Source: Culex pipiens pallens (lineage: Eukaryota; Arthropoda; Insecta; Diptera; Culicidae). From it: a DNA stretch of 64,000 nucleotides. Position numbers and translations under genes: made by a program. The notes below the pieces were generated by a model. It ran no database searches. It had not been told where the DNA came from and saw only the letters and a list, made by a program, of their open reading frames with translations. The stretch spans positions 24,816,158 through 24,880,157 of the forward strand of contig NC_068938.1 of the NCBI RefSeq assembly GCF_016801865.2, written 5' to 3'. Below, in pieces: positions 10,401 to 20,034 of this stretch; the stretch's first letter is position 1; each line of letters starts with the position of its first letter.

Positions 10401-13400
10401 CTATCCATAGCAATGAGTGTCTACGACCCTCTCGGACTTATTTCAAACATAACCATAGAGAGTCGAGTTATGATGCAAGAATTGTGGAGAACAGGTACAA
10501 ACTGGGATGAAAAAATCCCACAAAAAATGCTTAACCAGTGGATTTCATGGACAAACAGGCTGGAACAGTTAAAAACAGAATTCTTTCCAAGATGTTACTC
10601 TAATTTGAAAGGAGAAATTATTTCAAGAGAGCTTCATGTTTTTGTAGACGCTTCAGATAGAGCATATGCTGCTGTTATCTATATGAGAACAATTGGAAAG
10701 GAATCAATTGATTTATGTATTGTTGCAGCTAAAGCACGGGTAGCTCCTAACAAACTTATGTCCATACCAAGATTGGAACTACAAGCAGCCGTGTTAGGTA
10801 CCCGTTTAGTGGAAACAGTTGTAAAGGAAATACGATTGAATTACGCATCCATTACATTTTGGTCTGATTCCCGCACAGTCCTAGCTTGGATCAACTCTGA
10901 ACCGAGAAACTATAAGCAATTTATTGCTCACAGGGTTAGTGAGATACTTGATAGTACAACTACTAATCAATGGAGATGGGTTGATTCCAAGAACAATCCG
11001 GCGGATGAAGCTACCAAAACTATCATTAAAGATAGTATTTGGGTTACAGGACCAGATTTTCTGTATAAAACAGAATATCATTGGCCCTCAAACAAACAGA
11101 AAGAACCAACCCTTGAAGAATTAAAACCTGTACACATGATAAAGACCATTGAAATCCCTAACTTAAGCTTCATAAATGAGGAAAACTTTTCCTCATGGAA
11201 AAGACTTAAAAGATCGACGGCTATACTAATTAAATTCGTAGAATGGATACGAGTCCGCAAGGACCAAAACGAATTTAACGCAATCATATCAGTCCATGAT
11301 TTGCAACGGGCAGAAAATTTACTTATAAGAAAAGCGCAATGGAACGAATTTACAAATGAATTGAAATCACTTAGTGTAGGAGAGAATGTTCCAAAAGACA
11401 GCCCAATTCGAAATCTTACTCCTTTCCTTGATGAAAAAGGAGTATTGAGATCTCGGACAAGGTATGAGAACGCCAGAGTTGTTCCCGAAGGAGCTACTCT
11501 ACCAGCAATCCTCCCTAAAAATCATTACATTACCCGTTTGATTCTTATATCTTATCATGAACAATTTTTGCATAAAAAAATGGAAACGGCAATTGCGGCC
11601 GTTAGACAAAAGTATTGGGTCATAGATATACGTGCTGTTATGAAAAAGATTAAATTTAGGTGTCAGAAATGTAAAAACGATAATGCAAAGCCGATACCTC
11701 CAATAATGGCAGCACTTCCGAAATGTAGACTACACGTGAATGTTAAGCCGTTTACATACACAGGGGTCGACTACTTCGGACCTATGAATGTATCAATAGG
11801 ACGAAGAGTTGAGAAAAGATGGGGAGCATTGTTTACTTGTTTAAATACAAGAGCTGTTCATATTGAATTGGCGAACGCTTTAAGCACAGACGCATTCTTC
11901 TTGTGCCTTAAAAATGTAATTCACAGGAGAGGCAAAATCTTGCAGTTATATAGTGATAACGGTACTAATTTTGTCGGGGCCAATAACGAAATTAACAGAA
12001 TCAAAGAAAGATTGGCTGATGACGGAATTGAATGGTTTTTCAATCCTCCCGCATCTCCACATTTTGGAGGTGTTTGGGAAAGGATGGTGAAAGAAGTTAA
12101 AAGTCTATTGCCATCAGTTCAAAGAACTATGCCAGAAGACGAGCTACGATCTTTATTGATTCAAATAGAATTTATAATTAACAGCAGACCTCTCACTCAT
12201 ATTCCACTGTATTCAGATGATGATGAGGTACTGACTCCCAATCACTTTTTGCTTAATCAATCAGGAGCTACTAATTTGAGCTTAAATGATGTAACAAAAG
12301 GTGAAGTAAATCGTGAACATTGGAAAAGAGCCGAACAGGCCGCAAAGGTTTATTGGGATCGATGGATACAAGAATATCTTCCGACGCTTGGCAAACGATC
12401 TAAATGGCAAGAAGTCAATAGACCGATCAAGCTGGATGATATCGTTGCATACCCTGATGAATCACAAAAAGGGGTTTGGATTAAAGCCATTGTTACTGAA
12501 TTACGCCCAGGTAAGGATGGCCAGATAAGATCTGTACGCATAAGAACACCAAATCGTCATGAGCTCATCAAATCAGTATCAAACCTTCTGATATTTGACG
12601 TCAGAAAACAAAATACTGAAAAAGAGTCAGACAACATTCCCAAATTTATGGGGATGATTAGAGAGATACCTTCAAAACCTATTAATAAAGACAATTGGGG
12701 AAAGAAAAAGACTCCCGATATTGAAAAAATCAAACTTATTGCTGCAGAACTAAAAGCTCAAAATGAGTCAGCCAAATCAAAAGTAAAGAAAAGAGGAAAA
12801 ATTCGACCATGGAATGGTGTTTGTCTTACAATTCTTGCCTGTCTTATGATTATAAGTCAAGCCTTTGGAAATGAGACAAAAGGCCTGATAGCATATGATT
12901 GCACTACAGCCGATGTGAATCTGACTACGTATTCATTATTAGATGTAGCCTCATGCTTACCTCCTACGACGAATTTGACTACGACTCAGGTATCGATTCA
13001 AGTACTTCAAAGAAGCGCTAAAACGACAGCCAGAGTCTACCAATGCAAGGTCATAATGAAAAGAAGTATAAAACACTGTGGAATGCACAGTCATACTTCG
13101 GACTACCAATACGGGTATAATTACATTGTTAAGGAATTTACGCCAGACGAATGTCTTATGGCGCACGTGTCGAACTCAATTCATTTAGCTGACAATTATA
13201 AAATAAGTCAACTTAAAAGAAACTCAACGACACGGGGAGAAGCTCTGATAGTTGGACATGTACAAGGAAGCACATGTCAGGGAGGTACCTATACTACACC
13301 CTTTTATACATGGGTAGACGCTCTCGTATATTACGAATACGATATAACACTGTTTGACTATATGGCAACGGTAGATATCGAAAATGATCAAATACAGTTA

Positions 13401-14759
13401 AAAAGAGGACTAGTATGTCCTTACTCTCACGGCAAGTGTTTGGACTCTGAAGAGGGATACAGCACTTGGAGCGTTAATCTAAATAGAATCTGCGAAGACG
13501 TAGAATTCGAAGTTTTATACGAGGGAAACGTTAATAAAACTGTGGATAACGGTGACAAGCAAGCAACATTAAGTCAAAAGGCTGTGTATAGCACTATTTC
13601 TGATGCTCATCTATTTTCAATTCGCACTCGCGAGGCCACAAAAATATGCGGCTATGATGGGTATAAAACTGATCATCCTAGAATCTTGATAATAGAGGTG
13701 AATGGGTTTAGGTCTCCATTCCGCAGAAGGCCCAATGGAAAAAATTACGACCTCTTTACGTATTTCAACTCAAAAATAACATTAGTTGAAAATTACATTG
13801 GGCAAAAATTAAATGATGTGTATACCAGCGTAATGACAGAAATGTGCAAATTAGATAAAACCATAATGGAAACAAAGCTTACTTTAGCGCGTTTAAATCC
13901 AACAGAGTTCGTATCAAGCATTGTAAGAAGATCTGGCTACACAGCGGTAGTAGCAGGAGAGGTTATTCACATATTACAATGTAAACCAGTATATGTGACA
14001 CCAAGATCTTCTGAAAGATGTTATCAGGAAATACCGGTAACACATAACAATCAGAGCATGTACCTCGCACCTGTGACAAGAATAGTCCAAGCTAGAGGTA
14101 CGGAAATAGATTGCACGCCACTTTTACCCGCTAAATTTATGTTCGGAGGACGGTGGTACACATCCGATGGCCGCCTCCGCGAATCTACAACGCCAAACAA
14201 ACTAACTACAGACATAATTACTAGTTGGTCATATACTCCACTTCCAAACTTAATGGAAAGCGGTGTATACGATGCCAAAAGCATCGAGAAAATGAGAAGC
14301 ATGATCAATGAACAAGGAGACAGACGCGCGGCCTCAACGGTACTCCATAAAGTAATGACGGGACAGAATCCTAACTTACAAGGGTTTAAACTGGACGCCT
14401 TTGTCACAGAAACTGTTATAGACAGTATGATAAATAAGTATTGGCATAAATTCTTAACCTGGTCGACGTGGTTTGGAACGGCAACTTCCACCATAATCGG
14501 AGCTTATATGATTGGACGCCTTGTTAAATTCGTCATAGATACCATTATGCATGGACGTATTTTGTATGACATTTATGGATTTGGATGGCAACTGATTGCC
14601 TCATTCTGGGATTCGTTGACAACCTTCTTATCCCACCGCAATGCCTTGAGACAAGTATCAGTAGACAATAAACCACAACCTGTACGCAGACAGCACGTAC
14701 CACGAAACCAAGTTGATGAAATATACATACCTATGAATAGAGCCTCAACAACTGATTAA
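7494..14759 (+). CDS. BEL/Pao Gag-Pol-Env-like polyprotein (2421 aa)
   Basis: A single uninterrupted frame. In order: a C4HC3 PHD-type zinc finger (residues 13-56) and a coiled coil to ~105; a DUF1759-type gag region (~115-330); two Cys/His knuckles (~338 and ~371); an aspartic protease with a DSGSS core (D457); reverse transcriptase with YVDD (870-873); an RNase H-like domain (D1052); integrase with an HHCC finger (~1354), catalytic residues near 1426, 1488 and 1529, and a DUF5641 tail. From ~1775 there is a hydrophobic signal-like segment, a Cys-rich ectodomain with many N-glycosylation sites, and a C-terminal membrane anchor (~2323-2350). That last part resembles the envelope-type glycoproteins mosquito Pao elements took from Chuviridae-like viruses; this origin is inference. 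Lack of a stop before it implies processing or splicing to release Env. No disabling break was seen. Confidence 0.93.
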   Translation: MSIRYKYNKLGNCRLCDKKDEDTMIECHECNRHFHEKCCKLSKSPQADEYWACPKCAQAIHHIRSLEQKLQNSIKECENKVQSEALKLQKESFKELVDQLKATRLEPSPDEVNLALLLKRQSLMELPYFDGNILTWARFKNTFELTTKEGGFSDLENLNRLQKYLKGDAFKLVSPLLMDHNNLKTILHRLNENFGNADAIYQNLINCVLGAKNPKLEAPKTMIDFVTSLENLIVTMNQLKRPDLLADSRLVKDLASKLPSSMFQTWTKYVLDKKASSSLLDPYVAPTLEEFHTWMKPHKDLATVLLAEKHREGTETKTKEKVNVHLTQKIKPEKKLKCFSCDGNHKTTTCDNFKKMDVKARRRLLKTKKVCYSCCNYSNHKSGQCKIPVKCTIDGCKKAHHPMVHENLSTANRQAENPPEEFNAVNCQVQDQNKVYYQIIPVTLKNGDNKFNTFAFFDSGSSVSLVNSEIVKILKIKGSFKPMTLAWTNGEIQEDFESMSVEFKITGPNGKTFNLKNMRTIKDLALPTQSVNIKTLKNKFNYLKNIDLKAYDKAEPTILLGLPHAYLFRGIEERCGGFNEPIARLTMLGWMLYGSNHVQSNKYDHLFSMEEISIENDFRQMMQDYFSTENFGVKLVEKMKSSSDERALRIMEQTLNYSNGQYEIGLLWKEDKISFPNSYQSALNRLKLQERKMNREPELRTWYSNKIKEYVEKGYLRKATLMEQKESERTYYIPHFVVVNLNKNPPKRRLVFDAAAKIGGESLNSKLLSGPDGLSSLVGVLIRFREGKYAVSGDIQEMFHQVRIRKEDQESQKILFRDDPTEKPVIYIMQVMTFGATCSPACAQFVKNQNALKFQEKYPEEVKGIIDNHYVDDYLDSFDSVEKANMIINNVIKIQANAHFNLRNFISNSSSILECIPEDKRMQKKVVELGNDEQTYEKVLGIYWDTEKDALRYRVKNDNFPDWPTKREMLSIAMSVYDPLGLISNITIESRVMMQELWRTGTNWDEKIPQKMLNQWISWTNRLEQLKTEFFPRCYSNLKGEIISRELHVFVDASDRAYAAVIYMRTIGKESIDLCIVAAKARVAPNKLMSIPRLELQAAVLGTRLVETVVKEIRLNYASITFWSDSRTVLAWINSEPRNYKQFIAHRVSEILDSTTTNQWRWVDSKNNPADEATKTIIKDSIWVTGPDFLYKTEYHWPSNKQKEPTLEELKPVHMIKTIEIPNLSFINEENFSSWKRLKRSTAILIKFVEWIRVRKDQNEFNAIISVHDLQRAENLLIRKAQWNEFTNELKSLSVGENVPKDSPIRNLTPFLDEKGVLRSRTRYENARVVPEGATLPAILPKNHYITRLILISYHEQFLHKKMETAIAAVRQKYWVIDIRAVMKKIKFRCQKCKNDNAKPIPPIMAALPKCRLHVNVKPFTYTGVDYFGPMNVSIGRRVEKRWGALFTCLNTRAVHIELANALSTDAFFLCLKNVIHRRGKILQLYSDNGTNFVGANNEINRIKERLADDGIEWFFNPPASPHFGGVWERMVKEVKSLLPSVQRTMPEDELRSLLIQIEFIINSRPLTHIPLYSDDDEVLTPNHFLLNQSGATNLSLNDVTKGEVNREHWKRAEQAAKVYWDRWIQEYLPTLGKRSKWQEVNRPIKLDDIVAYPDESQKGVWIKAIVTELRPGKDGQIRSVRIRTPNRHELIKSVSNLLIFDVRKQNTEKESDNIPKFMGMIREIPSKPINKDNWGKKKTPDIEKIKLIAAELKAQNESAKSKVKKRGKIRPWNGVCLTILACLMIISQAFGNETKGLIAYDCTTADVNLTTYSLLDVASCLPPTTNLTTTQVSIQVLQRSAKTTARVYQCKVIMKRSIKHCGMHSHTSDYQYGYNYIVKEFTPDECLMAHVSNSIHLADNYKISQLKRNSTTRGEALIVGHVQGSTCQGGTYTTPFYTWVDALVYYEYDITLFDYMATVDIENDQIQLKRGLVCPYSHGKCLDSEEGYSTWSVNLNRICEDVEFEVLYEGNVNKTVDNGDKQATLSQKAVYSTISDAHLFSIRTREATKICGYDGYKTDHPRILIIEVNGFRSPFRRRPNGKNYDLFTYFNSKITLVENYIGQKLNDVYTSVMTEMCKLDKTIMETKLTLARLNPTEFVSSIVRRSGYTAVVAGEVIHILQCKPVYVTPRSSERCYQEIPVTHNNQSMYLAPVTRIVQARGTEIDCTPLLPAKFMFGGRWYTSDGRLRESTTPNKLTTDIITSWSYTPLPNLMESGVYDAKSIEKMRSMINEQGDRRAASTVLHKVMTGQNPNLQGFKLDAFVTETVIDSMINKYWHKFLTWSTWFGTATSTIIGAYMIGRLVKFVIDTIMHGRILYDIYGFGWQLIASFWDSLTTFLSHRNALRQVSVDNKPQPVRRQHVPRNQVDEIYIPMNRASTTD

Positions 14760-14969
14760 ACAATGAATTTGATTATATGAAGAAAACATTTTTTATCATT
14801 AGGCACGTAGATAAAAATCATATTTAGCTGGTAAAAACGTAGTTAATAACAATTATACAACATTATCATTGAGACAATAATAGGAAGTATCAGTAGAGTA
14901 GCTAAAAAGTAGACCTAGAACTATAACGATTACATAATACAACTATTAAACTGAGCACGACAATTACAG
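14760..14969 (+). other. BEL-B spacer between the large frame and the small frame
   Basis: About 210 bp with no frame of note. Confidence 0.4.
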
Positions 14970-15269
14970 ATGTCTAGCTGCTCGTCGAGGACATCAACCT
15001 TCAACACGGAAGAAATTAACGAAATAATGAAGCAAATTACTAATATGGTAGCAGACATAGAAATTAAGGAACGCGACCAAATCGCGGAAAAGAAAAACAA
15101 AGAAGCTACCCAGGCTACAAATAGAAATAAAAACGTAGATAAAATATACACGGAGGCTTGCTTCCTAGGAGATGCACTGTTAGAAGACATAAAAAAAGCT
15201 GATAGAATAAAAAACATGAAGCTAATTAGGAAAGGCTTTGATCCTATTCCATATCAATATTATAAATAA
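14970..15269 (+). CDS. Small accessory frame of BEL-B (99 aa), function unknown
   Basis: Starts with MSSCSSRTS and ends YQYYK, between the large frame and the purine tract. It is hydrophilic, rich in Lys, Glu and Asn, and probably helical around residues 12-50; there is no signal peptide, membrane segment or zinc motif. I do not recognise it. The position after the envelope-like region resembles that of accessory genes in retroviruses, but an untranslated region with a chance frame is also possible. Codon conservation in related copies would decide. Confidence 0.45.
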   Translation: MSSCSSRTSTFNTEEINEIMKQITNMVADIEIKERDQIAEKKNKEATQATNRNKNVDKIYTEACFLGDALLEDIKKADRIKNMKLIRKGFDPIPYQYYK

Positions 15270-15393
15270 TAATAATAATAATACAACAAAAAATTGTAGC
15301 TTCACAACAAATATGGATTAAAAAAAAAAAATTTGTCATAGTTAACCTTCAAATAATAGTTAAATAATTGGTAAATCGAGGAGATCGATTTAC

Positions 15394-15404
15394 GAGGGGC
15401 GGAA
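15394..15404 (+). other. BEL-B polypurine tract
   Basis: GAGGGGCGGAA immediately precedes the 3' LTR start TGTCGC at 15405, where plus-strand DNA synthesis is primed. One C interrupts the purine run. Confidence 0.65.
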
Positions 15405-17411
15405 TGTCGCTGACGAGACAGACGAACGACTTTGGAAAATTTACGACGCACATGTGTTCCGAGGGACGAGAGAAAATTTGAATTTTATTTTCTCAAGAAC
15501 CGGAGAACCTATAAATTAATTCAAGGACTTCCAAAAATTCCCTAAATGGATTCCTTCAAAATTTATGGAAATTTACTAAAAAACACATGGCCCGAGTCCC
15601 TTGCCAGACGATGGGAACGGAGCCGAGCAATTACACAGGCGACGTAATTCGAGAAGGGTTACGACACGCTGTAAAATTGAAGATCTCCCGCGAAGGGATG
15701 AGATTTTACGATCGGGTCCCTTTTACGACGGGATACCGATCGAAACCAGACGCAGAAATGGCATCTGGCGAAAGTGCGTGGGAACCAGAAATTGGATTCC
15801 ACGCCTACTCAAGAAAGTGATCCTCATGGAAGAAAAAAAAGGATCTAGGAAGGACAAGAACAAGGAAAAGGACGAGGACAGCGCGATACACCCACGCTCA
15901 TATCTCCATTGATGAGTAAGAAGAAAGGAAAATTAGAAAATTTATCAGTAGGAGGAGTTTAGTATACAGTCATGCCTCGGTTTTGCACGCCTCGGTTTTG
16001 CACTGCCCCGGTTTTGCACCGTTCAGCTGCCTCGGTTAAGCACGGCCCAGTGTTTAACTGAAGCACAGAGCTTATGGGATTTTGGCTATATGGGAGACAT
16101 AGGCTTTAATCGCATGAAAAATCATGCAAACATCAAAAAATTATAGTGTTTTGGAATCGGGATGATGTCAGTTATCCATCAAAATGATTATTTCATGAAA
16201 ATTTTCACAAAAATATGTATTTTTCCTGTATTTCGAAAATGCATTTTTTTCTTTAAAGTATCCAAAAATATATTGTTATTGCAATATGGGTATCAAATGA
16301 TCAGGTTTTTTTCATACATTTCGGATGTAATAACAACATTTTTAGAAAATACTCCAAGTTTTCACAAAACTACGTATTTTCGAAAAAAATACTTAAAATT
16401 TCCGTTTTTACAATGTGGGTATCAAACGATTGGGATTTTTTCATACATTTCGAATGTAATAACAATATATTTTGAAAATACTAAAAAACTTCACAAAACT
16501 ACGTATTTTCGAAAAAAAACTCAAAATTTCCGTTTTTACAAAGTGGGTATCAAACGGCGTATTTTTGTAAAACTGATCTTAATTTCAGTTTTTACATTAT
16601 GGGTATCAAATAATCAATTTTTTTTTCAAAAATACGTAGTTTTGTGAAATTTTTTAATATTTTCATTTTATTAATAACTTTTGAAATGTATGAAAAAATC
16701 CCGATCGTTCGATACCCACATTGTAAAAACGGAAATTTTGAGTATTTTATTCGAAAATGCGTAGCTTTGTGACAATTTTGAGTATTTTCTAAAAATGTTG
16801 TTATTACATTCGAAATTTATGAAAAAATCCCGATCGTTTTATACCCACATTGTAAAAATTGAAATTTTGAGTATTTTTTCGAAAAGACGTAGTTTTGTGA
16901 AAATTTGGAGTATTTTCTAAAAATTTTGTTATTACATCCAAAATGTATGAAAAAACCTGATCATTTGATATCCATATTGCAATAACAATATATTTTTGGT
17001 TTCTTTAGAGAAAAAAATGCATTTTAGAAATACAGGAAGAATACGTATTTTTGTGAAAATTTTCATGAAATAATAATTTTAATGGACAGCTGACATCATC
17101 CCGATTCCAAAACACTATAATTTTTTGATGTTTGCATGATTTTTCGTACGATTAAAGCCAATGTCTCCCATATAGCCAAAATCCCATAAGCTCTGTGCCT
17201 CGGTTATGCACGCCTCGGTTTTGCATCCCCCATATGCGGTGCTTAACCGAGGCATGGCTGTAAATGCAAACTATTGTCATCCCTTTCATTGCTTAGAATA
17301 AATTGTTTAGAATTAAGACCAATTATAAAAACCAAATTTTGTTTTAAATAAAGTTAGTCGCAGTTCAGTAGTCTCGGAGTTTATTTCGATCACAATCCCC
17401 TGGGCACAACA
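15405..17411 (+). repeat. BEL-B 3' LTR, split by a palindromic element
   Basis: Positions 15405-15966 and 17261-17411 together match the 710-bp 5' LTR with one extra A in a poly-A run. The inserted DNA (15967-17260) falls in the TATAAAT box, so the U3 promoter of this copy is broken. The polyadenylation region is preserved after the insertion. Confidence 0.92.
15967..17260. mobile_element. 1.29-kb palindromic foldback element (CAGTCATGCCTCGG ends, TA target)
   Basis: The left end CAGTCATGCCTCGGTTTTGC matches the reversed right end CAGCCATGCCTCGGTTAAGC. TA flanks both sides (15965-15966 and 17261-17262), and comparison with the 5' LTR shows a clean insertion with TA duplication. Inverted similarity runs nearly to the centre: the phrase around 16070-16165 returns inverted at 17085-17195. 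CAGT ends plus TA suggest a pogo-like source of mobility. The 161-codon frame at 16162-16647 lies in the AT-rich arm and does not look like a transposase. Confidence 0.9.
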
Positions 17412-19504
17412 GTAATATTAAAAAGAGGATCAACTGAGAAAGCTAAAGATTTTTTTTTTCTGTTAGGTTAATTCAAGGTTATTTTTATAAAAAAATTATT
17501 TTTAAAGGATTTTAGAATTTTTATTTATGAAAGTTTAAATGATTAAGTTCGTGATTATGAATACGATTCTCAAAACAAAGAAATTATTAATTATTATTGT
17601 AAAATCCACATAGTATCGATAGACAAAAAAGAAAAGCAATGATCTAGTAACTAATAAATAATTTCGTTTGCAAATAAAAATTATTAGCAGCTAAATTTCA
17701 AGAAAAAAAAATAACGTCAATAAATTGAGATCAATATTATTCAATTCAATGTTCATTATACTTGTTTTTTTTTGTACTTCTCTTTAAAAAACATTTATTA
17801 CTGCATAATGAAATCAAATAAAACAAAGTGAATGTAATTATATTTTAAAACAGATAATTTATTTTCATTATTAAACTTTACGTGGCAAATAAAAAAAAAT
17901 CATTAATAATTGGAATAGTAGCAAACAAAAGGAAAAGCATTCAATAATTGGATTTAAAATAATTAAACTGATTCTATTATACACTTTTCAAATAAAAACA
18001 AGAAGTTTCACCAAAACGGTACATTAATATATAACAATAAAAATATAATCAAAATGAAAAAAGCTACATTAAGCACATGTACAAAGTTTATAGGTTAATA
18101 AGCTAATAACTTTATATTTTAAATCATTACAAGTAAAAGATCGACAAATGTAAGAAATTCAGTATACAACTAATAGCATTAGAAAAAACACAAAATAATA
18201 GACACATTTAAAAGATTTTTTGCTGAAAACTTAATTATTTTTCAAAAGTACATTTTTTCACACTTAGTATGACAATATTTTTATAATTTTCTTTCAAATA
18301 ATGTATCCTTCTCAAAAGAATGAAAGTTAACATGATTGATTATTTTAATCTCAAAAAATCTGAAAAATATGTTGTAAATGTACACATTGATAAGGTTAAA
18401 GAGATAACATTCATTAAGTAAAAAGTTTTTTTTGTTAGGGGGAAGGAAATCCCCTCAACGTCAAACACATCAACAGTGCAACGTGCAACCATAACACATC
18501 ATCGCAATCGGTAAATCAACAACAGGACCGAAGCCAAGACCAACAACTGCAACAAAATCCTAACAGTGGAAAACCCGTCATCGGACAACTTCGGAGATTT
18601 AACGCACTTTCAACGCCTACAAACAGCCATCCTGAATATTGATCTAGAAACATTCAATAGTTTCAATATAATATATTCAAAATATTTGAATTAATAAGCA
18701 CAAACAACATTATTATATAAAATATAATTTATGCCTGTAGTCATCCTGCACATCATATCTTACTTAGCAGAAACATTCAACATTCATTCAAATTAATTGG
18801 AAAAAATAAAAGAAATAAGCTAAATCATTGACAAACATAACATATCAAAACAATGACAATATATTTTTTATTATCTATCAATTTCATAAAACGAGAAAAA
18901 ATAAGAACAAAACAAAACAGAAAAAAATACAATCACATGCAACATTTATGATAATTTAAGGACAATGCAGAATAATAAATGGGTTTTTACTAGATTACTT
19001 TTTCAAAACAACCAATGCGTCATGGGTTTCCTATGTACATAGATCTTTTGAAAAAGTAAGCGAGATTAACTCAATAAGCTTAAAATCCTTTCCTTATTAC
19101 CTTTCCCAAACAAATTGTGTCCTACTAACCCCGAGTCAACCGCGGGTAATCGGTTTCCTGCATTAACATTTATTTTTAATAATAGGTAATTAGTTTAAGG
19201 AAATAAATTGAAAATTGTAGAAAAAATACATATACAAAGTAACGAGCAAAAATGTACGTCCCAAAAAACAATCAGGTTTAGATATTGAGCCAAGAAAAAA
19301 TAAATTAAAATGGAGAATGAATAACACACAAGTAGAAAACAGATTTTGATCTAGGTCAGCCGATATAAGCATATTATGAGAAAAAGAGCAAAATGTTATA
19401 CTAAGGAAGACCAACAGAAACAGATATACAGATAAAATATAATGTTTTAACTCAAGTGACATTTATTAAGGAGTAATTAAACAGCTTTTCGGAAGGGGTA
19501 GTAA
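17412..19504 (+). other. Right internal part of the gag-only LTR element
   Basis: About 2.1 kb of AT-rich DNA between BEL-B and the 3' LTR of the outer element. Around 18430-18660 the composition is less AT-rich and might be a relic of coding sequence, but no retroelement motif could be read. The last ~15 bp are a purine tract before the LTR. No host gene was seen. Confidence 0.5.
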
Positions 19505-19860
19505 TGTTGTGCATCTAAATTGCACAACTATACCTTTTCGGGTATATTCCTTAGCGTAGCTGCAATCAATGATTGCACAAGCACGCGTTGCAGCTGACGC
19601 TAAGGGAATGACAGTAAATTAAGTCTCGAAATCTTCACGCATTGATGCGTGGGCCAACCAAAATAGATGACCCATATTCATAGACAACGATGCGTGGATA
19701 ATACAAGAAGGGACGTAGGTTTGCGCAGGTTAGTTTGGAGACTGGTTAGAGATAGTTTGAGAATAAAGGGGCTGCGCGTGATGCACAGTCAGTCTGTTCT
19801 GGGAAACCAGCAAGAGTAGATCATTTAATATCACATCCTGGGTAGTCTCGAGATATAACA
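19505..19860 (+). repeat. 3' LTR of the gag-only element
   Basis: 356 bp, nearly identical to 3775-4130. It ends ATAACA and is followed by the TTGA target duplication at 19861-19864. Confidence 0.9.
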
Positions 19861-20032
19861 TTGATGTAAACTTGAGATTCGACCTATACGGTTGAATCAC
19901 TCGTAAAATCGTGTTTTTACGTATAATTTGTTGAAAATTTACATCAAATTGCACTTAATTTTAAATGTTTAAATGACGTGCACAAATGTTACATCATAAA
20001 TGATGTAACATTCGGAAATATTTTTTTGTGTG
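19861..20032. mobile_element. Right fragment of the TA-flanked MITE that split BEL-A
   Basis: Continues the element begun at 3712. It contains a small palindrome (ACATCATAAATGATGTAAC near 19991) and ends TTTTTTTGTGTG followed by TA at 20033-20034, after which BEL-A homology resumes. Confidence 0.7.
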
Positions 20033-20034
20033 TA

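Larger units (their letters stand above)
6027..17411 (+). mobile_element. BEL-B: nearly intact BEL/Pao retrotransposon with envelope-like region
   Basis: The LTRs begin TGTCGCTGACG and end GGGCACAACA (6027-6736 and 15405-17411). The 3' copy is lengthened by a 1294-bp insertion. Outside that insertion I find only one difference (an A-run of 7 versus 8), so the element is very young. The order is 5' LTR, primer-binding-like TGGTGGCTCCAGAGAGG, a tandem-repeat leader, one 2421-codon frame (7494-14759), a small frame (14970-15269), a purine tract (GAGGGGCGGAA) and the 3' LTR. It sits inside the gag-only LTR element in the same orientation. The five bases on either side (ATGTT and GTAAT) do not match, so no target duplication is visible. 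Confidence 0.93.
3775..19860 (+). mobile_element. Gag-only LTR retrotransposon, interrupted by BEL-B
   Basis: Two 356-bp LTRs (3775-4130 and 19505-19860) begin TGTTGTGCA and end ATAACA. They are flanked by a TTGA target duplication (3771-3774 and 19861-19864). I see two substitutions between the LTRs, near the start, so the insertion is young. A primer-binding-like TGGTGTCGG follows the 5' LTR at 4132, and a purine-rich tract (GGAAGGGGTAGTAA) precedes the 3' LTR. Without BEL-B (6027-17411) the internal region is about 4 kb. It carries one gag-like frame and no recognisable protease, polymerase or integrase. It is probably non-autonomous. A 4-bp duplication fits Ty3/gypsy, but without pol the superfamily is inferred. 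Confidence 0.85.

Noticed and set aside
16162..16647. 161-codon frame in the palindrome as a transposase
   Set aside because: Composed of AT-rich repeated phrases (PVF/FSYISDV-like repeats) with no catalytic motif; the other arm is its inverse.
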